NCBI GenBank assembly: GCA_905372205.1
Contig: CAJPOH010000034.1
Span: 1 to 7,900, forward strand
DNA length: 7,900 nt
Direction of reading: 5' to 3'
Source of the DNA: an uncultured Treponema sp.
GTDB lineage: Bacteria > Spirochaetota > Spirochaetia > Treponematales > Treponemataceae
In this document: positions 5,059 through 7,900 of the stretch, piece after piece
Numbering within the stretch: the stretch's first letter is position 1
How the letters are laid out: every line of letters begins with the position of its first letter
Program-made: the position numbers and the translations under genes
The notes under the pieces: generated by a model
Databases searched by the model: none
The model's input: only the letters and a program-made list of their open reading frames with translations
What the model was told of the DNA's origin: nothing

Positions 5059-5880
5059 ATGAAAACAAAATCTTTATTGCCTTTATATTTATTTTTCTCA
5101 TTCTTTCTTTTTGCTACAGATAATTCTATATTCACAGAGCTAGACAAGCACATCTTCGATGCCTCTTTAACTTTTGCAGTTCCGCTTGATGTTAATAATG
5201 TGTATGAATACCAAGCATTTAACCTTGAATTTTCTCCAGCTAATAAACAAGCAAGATGGGCAGGCTACTTTATAAGTAGAGAAAGATTAGAGGAAACAAA
5301 GATAAAACGAAAGGGGGTTTCATTTGTAGAAGATAAAAAAATAAAAACAGGAAGTGCAGTTGATAGCGATTACAAAAAATCTGGGTATGATAGAGGGCAT
5401 TTAGTGCCTGCTAGGGATATGGCTTTTTCAAAAGAGACTTTGAAAGAATCTTTTTTATTTAGTAACATATCACCGCAAGTACCCAAATTTAATAGAGGAA
5501 AATGGGCAGAACTTGAAGGCTATGTTCGTGAATTGGCAAAAAAGTATGGGCTTATTTATGTTATTACAGGTCCTGTTTTTGATGGAAGTGATGAAAAAAT
5601 AGGCAAAAACAACGTGAGTGTTCCGTCCTATTTTTTTAAGGCGTTGTTGTTTTATACTTCTAGTGAAGTTGAGGCTATAGGCTTTATAATGCCTAATCAA
5701 AAGCTTGATGAAAACTTAGAATATTTTGCTTGTTCTATTGATATGCTTGAATTTTTAATAGATATTGATGTGTTTGCTTCATTACCAGATGATATAGAAG
5801 AAATAGCCGAAAAAAGCTACAGAAAAGAATTCTGGTTTGAAGGAAATAATACTATTGAAATAGAAGAGAATGATGAATAA
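5059..5880 (+). CDS. Exported DNA/RNA non-specific endonuclease (DRGH family)
   Basis: This 273-residue protein is of the Serratia NucA/EndoG beta-beta-alpha-metal family, which cuts DNA and RNA without sequence preference using Mg2+. The active-site motif is Asp111-Arg-Gly-His114 (general base His114). It is followed by FSNISPQ (134-140, Asn136) and FNRGKWAELE (144-153), where Asn145 matches the metal-binding Asn and Glu153 the conserved Glu. The N-terminus has Lys2/Lys4 then a hydrophobic stretch 6-19, consistent with export. Cleavage near Ala19 is a guess, and there is no lipobox cysteine, so periplasmic or secreted location is inferred. The start has only a weak AAAGAA-like ribosome site, but no other Met is available before the conserved domain. 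It leads the rightward operon, 26 bp before mgtE. The acidic C-terminal tail (EIEENDE) is unremarkable. Likely roles are nucleic-acid scavenging or defence against extracellular DNA. Confidence 0.93.
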   Translation: MKTKSLLPLYLFFSFFLFATDNSIFTELDKHIFDASLTFAVPLDVNNVYEYQAFNLEFSPANKQARWAGYFISRERLEETKIKRKGVSFVEDKKIKTGSAVDSDYKKSGYDRGHLVPARDMAFSKETLKESFLFSNISPQVPKFNRGKWAELEGYVRELAKKYGLIYVITGPVFDGSDEKIGKNNVSVPSYFFKALLFYTSSEVEAIGFIMPNQKLDENLEYFACSIDMLEFLIDIDVFASLPDDIEEIAEKSYRKEFWFEGNNTIEIEENDE

Positions 5881-5892
5881 TTTTTATGTAAT

Positions 5893-5904
5893 GGGAGAGA
5901 AGGG
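5893..5904 (+). promoter_or_regulatory. Ribosome binding site of mgtE
   Basis: GGGAGAGAAGGG lies in the 26-bp gap after the nuclease stop. GGGAG is 9 bases from the ATG at 5907, which supports this start. It is the only good Shine-Dalgarno sequence in the rightward operon. Confidence 0.7.
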
Positions 5905-5906
5905 TT

Positions 5907-7250
5907 ATGCTTAATGAAGATATAGAAGAATTAAAAGAAATGCTAGAAAAAAAGCAAATCGTAAAGTTGAGAGAAAAACTCAACAGTATGAATGAAACAA
6001 ATATTGCGGAGTGCATTGAAAATATGGATGCTACTAATGCTCTTTTAGTTTTTAGAATGTTGCCAAAAGATTTAGCAGCAGATGTATTTTCACATTTTTC
6101 TAGCGATATGCAAAGTCAAATTATAGACGCAGTAACAGATATAGAACTTGCTCCTTTACTAAATGAGATATATCTTGATGATATTGTTGACTTAGTTGAA
6201 GAAATGCCTGCAAATGTAGTGAAAAGAATACTCAAAAACACAAGTGATGGAAATAGGCAATTAATCAATCAGTTTTTAAAATATCCAAAAGATTCTGCTG
6301 GTAGTTTAATGACAATAGAGTATGTCAATTTGAAAAAAACATATACTGTTGCCGAAGCTCTAAAATACATCAAAGAAACAGCTTCACAAAAAGAAACAAT
6401 ATATACGTGTTATGTGACAGGCGTAGACAGAAAACTTGAAGGCACTGTCTCTCTTAGAGATTTGGTTCTTTCAGATGAAAAGACAAAGGTTGAAGATATC
6501 TTAAATCATGATGTAATTTCAGTGAACACACATGATGATCAAGAAACAGTTTCTTCGGTATTCAAAAAATATGACTTTTTTGTCTTGCCTGTGGTGGACA
6601 ATGAAAATAGACTTATAGGTATCATAACGGTTGATGATATTATTGACGTTATGGAAAAAGAAGCTACAGAAGACTTTCAAAAAATGGCTGCTATGCAACC
6701 TTCAGAAAAAGCATATCTTGATGAGAATGTTTTTGTTCTTGCAAAGCAACGTATAGGCTGGCTCTTAATATTGATGGTTTCTCAAACTTTCACGTCTAAT
6801 ATTATTGATGGTTATACAAGTCTTTTAGCAAGCATGACAGTGCTGACTACTTTTATTCCACTTCTTATGGACACAGGTGGAAATGCAGGAAGCCAGTCTT
6901 CAACATTGATTATACGCGGGCTTGCAACAGGAGAAATAACTCCTAGAGATTGGCTTTTAGTATTGTGGAAAGAAAGTCGAATTGCGGTTATTGTAGGTTT
7001 TATCTTGTCCTCATTTATAACACTAAAAACTATATTCATATCTCATAAAGAAGTGCGTGTGGCAATATGCGTTGGTATAACTCTTTTTGTTTCTGTCATA
7101 TTGGCAAAACTTACAGGTGCCCTTCTCCCTATCGTAGCAAAAATACTAAAACTTGACCCTGCTATAATGGCAGGACCTCTCATTACTACGATAGTTGATA
7201 GTGTTAGTTTAATCTTGTTTTTCTCTATTTCAACTTTTTTATTGTTTTAA
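5907..7250 (+). CDS. mgtE: Magnesium transporter MgtE
   Basis: This 447-residue inner-membrane Mg2+ channel has the full MgtE layout. An N-terminal helical superhelix spans about 1-130, a pair of CBS domains about 131-255, a connecting helix about 256-280, and five membrane segments about 281-447. The signature PLLMDTGGNAGSQSS is at 318-332, and the pore region PLITTIVD ends with Asp431, matching the selectivity aspartate of characterised MgtE (Asp432 in Thermus). In this family the acidic cytosolic domains sense Mg2+ and close the pore when it is plentiful, so regulation is likely built into the protein. There is no room in the 26-bp gap for an M-box or other Mg2+ riboswitch. It is co-directional with the nuclease upstream and the lipid kinase-like gene 3 bp downstream. 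Confidence 0.97.
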   Translation: MLNEDIEELKEMLEKKQIVKLREKLNSMNETNIAECIENMDATNALLVFRMLPKDLAADVFSHFSSDMQSQIIDAVTDIELAPLLNEIYLDDIVDLVEEMPANVVKRILKNTSDGNRQLINQFLKYPKDSAGSLMTIEYVNLKKTYTVAEALKYIKETASQKETIYTCYVTGVDRKLEGTVSLRDLVLSDEKTKVEDILNHDVISVNTHDDQETVSSVFKKYDFFVLPVVDNENRLIGIITVDDIIDVMEKEATEDFQKMAAMQPSEKAYLDENVFVLAKQRIGWLLILMVSQTFTSNIIDGYTSLLASMTVLTTFIPLLMDTGGNAGSQSSTLIIRGLATGEITPRDWLLVLWKESRIAVIVGFILSSFITLKTIFISHKEVRVAICVGITLFVSVILAKLTGALLPIVAKILKLDPAIMAGPLITTIVDSVSLILFFSISTFLLF

Positions 7251-7253
7251 GCT

Positions 7254-7889
7254 ATGAACATATTGCAACATTTTTTGTATAATAAGGTATCTCATAATAA
7301 AAAAACTCAAGTTTTGATCAAAGAAGCTTTTAGAAAATGTATTCATATTATGAGTGCTTTTGTTCCGCTTCTTGTGTACTTTACTTCTTCAAATATTGCT
7401 ATTATGATTTTGAGTGTTTTGATTCTTTTATATAGCATTTCTGAAATACTTAGATTGCATGGAAAAAGATTTTGTCTTATTTCTAGTATAGTAGAAATAG
7501 CAAATAGAGAACGGGATGAGAAACGTTTTTCACTAGGTCCTGTAACTCTTGCAGTTGGCATTATAATTGCTCTTTATTTTTTCCCATTACGCATTGCAAG
7601 TATAGCCATTTTTTCTCTTAGCTTTGGTGATGGCTTTGCAAGTTTGGTTGGCAAAGTGTATGGGAAAAAGAAGTTTTTATTTGAAGGGAAAACGGTAGCA
7701 GGAAGCATTGCTTGCTTTGTTGCAACTTTTACGGCTCAAGTATTATTCACGCATAATCTATTTTTTAGTCTTTTAATAGCTTTTATAACATGTTTAGTTG
7801 AAGCCTTGCCGTTAAAAGATTTTGATAATGTGTTAATTCCTATGATTGTAGCTATTAGTGCTAAGGCACTTTTTAGTTTTATTTTATAA
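7254..7889 (+). CDS. SEC59/DGK1/VTE5-like CTP-dependent polyprenol or diacylglycerol kinase
   Basis: This 211-residue multi-spanning membrane protein resembles the dolichol kinase/phytol kinase/yeast Dgk1 family, which uses CTP to phosphorylate lipid alcohols. Landmarks are Arg27-Lys28 and His31 (the RKxxH start of the domain), RERDEKRFSLGPVTLAVG (85-102), SFGDGFASLVGKVYGKKK (123-140), GKTVAGS (145-151) and a late Glu183...Asp191-Asn192 pair that fits the DDN-like end motif. About seven hydrophobic segments are visible. The substrate cannot be told from sequence; undecaprenol/polyprenol or diacylglycerol are the likely options, and such proteins are often mislabelled as phosphatidate cytidylyltransferase. 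The start is 3 bp after mgtE with no Shine-Dalgarno sequence, so translation probably depends on ribosomes finishing mgtE. The first 25 residues are poorly conserved. Confidence 0.82.
   Translation: MNILQHFLYNKVSHNKKTQVLIKEAFRKCIHIMSAFVPLLVYFTSSNIAIMILSVLILLYSISEILRLHGKRFCLISSIVEIANRERDEKRFSLGPVTLAVGIIIALYFFPLRIASIAIFSLSFGDGFASLVGKVYGKKKFLFEGKTVAGSIACFVATFTAQVLFTHNLFFSLLIAFITCLVEALPLKDFDNVLIPMIVAISAKALFSFIL
7857..7874 (+). terminator. Weak terminator-like hairpin inside the kinase 3' end
   Basis: AGTGC (7857-7861) and GCACT (7866-7870) form a 5-bp stem with loop TAAG, followed directly by T bases (7870-7874) and further T-rich sequence through the stop codon at 7887-7889. A run of seven T follows at 7890-7896. 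The stem is short and lies inside the coding sequence, so its terminator role is uncertain. No other terminator is visible before the window ends. Confidence 0.25.
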
Positions 7890-7900
7890 TTTTTTTGTTC

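Noticed and set aside
5881..5906. Magnesium riboswitch before mgtE
   Set aside because: The gap to the preceding gene is only 26 bp, too short for an M-box or similar aptamer, and the longer leader upstream of the nuclease shows no M-box features.

Overview
This AT-rich window carries six complete protein genes and two unusually structured non-coding stretches. Codon use, the low G+C content, the mixed gene content (pyruvate formate-lyase, MgtE, a bacterial SEC59/dolichol-kinase-like protein, an exported DRGH nuclease) and the poorly conserved signal peptide suggest an anaerobic or fermentative bacterium. A Treponema-like spirochaete fits best, but a low-G+C Firmicute cannot be excluded from sequence alone.

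Left part, minus strand. The three minus-strand genes read right to left as pflB (2214-4454), pflA (1492-2214) and an orphan Fic-family AMP-transferase (167-1222). pflB and pflA overlap by one base (TAATG) and form the anaerobic pyruvate-cleavage module: PflB makes acetyl-CoA and formate, and PflA is the radical-SAM enzyme that installs its glycyl radical. pflB has a strong Shine-Dalgarno sequence and a TTGACA-17-TATCTT promoter. Between pflA and fic lies a tandem array of five and a half 40-bp units (1221-1436). Its perfectly conserved inverted arms alternate so that a dyad axis falls every 20 bp, and the fic start codon sits inside the last half-site. The extreme left edge (1-145) holds a long imperfect inverted repeat and a plus-strand intrinsic terminator, probably the 3' end of a transcript entering from outside the window.

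Centre. The 604-bp divergent intergenic region 4455-5058 contains the pflB promoter, a G+C-rich block built of degenerate 23-bp units that can fold into a cloverleaf-like structure (4569-4707), a perfect 22-bp palindrome (4708-4729), an A+T-rich continuation with the same 23-bp period (4718-4786), and the presumed leader of the rightward genes with an 11-bp perfect hairpin.

Right part, plus strand. Three tightly packed genes look like one operon: an exported DNA/RNA non-specific endonuclease (5059-5880), the magnesium channel/transporter MgtE (5907-7250) and a membrane CTP-dependent lipid (polyprenol/diacylglycerol) kinase-like protein (7254-7889).

The protein genes are recognisable families. 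The least explained material is the 40-bp operator-like array fused to the fic start codon and the 23-bp array between the divergent operons.
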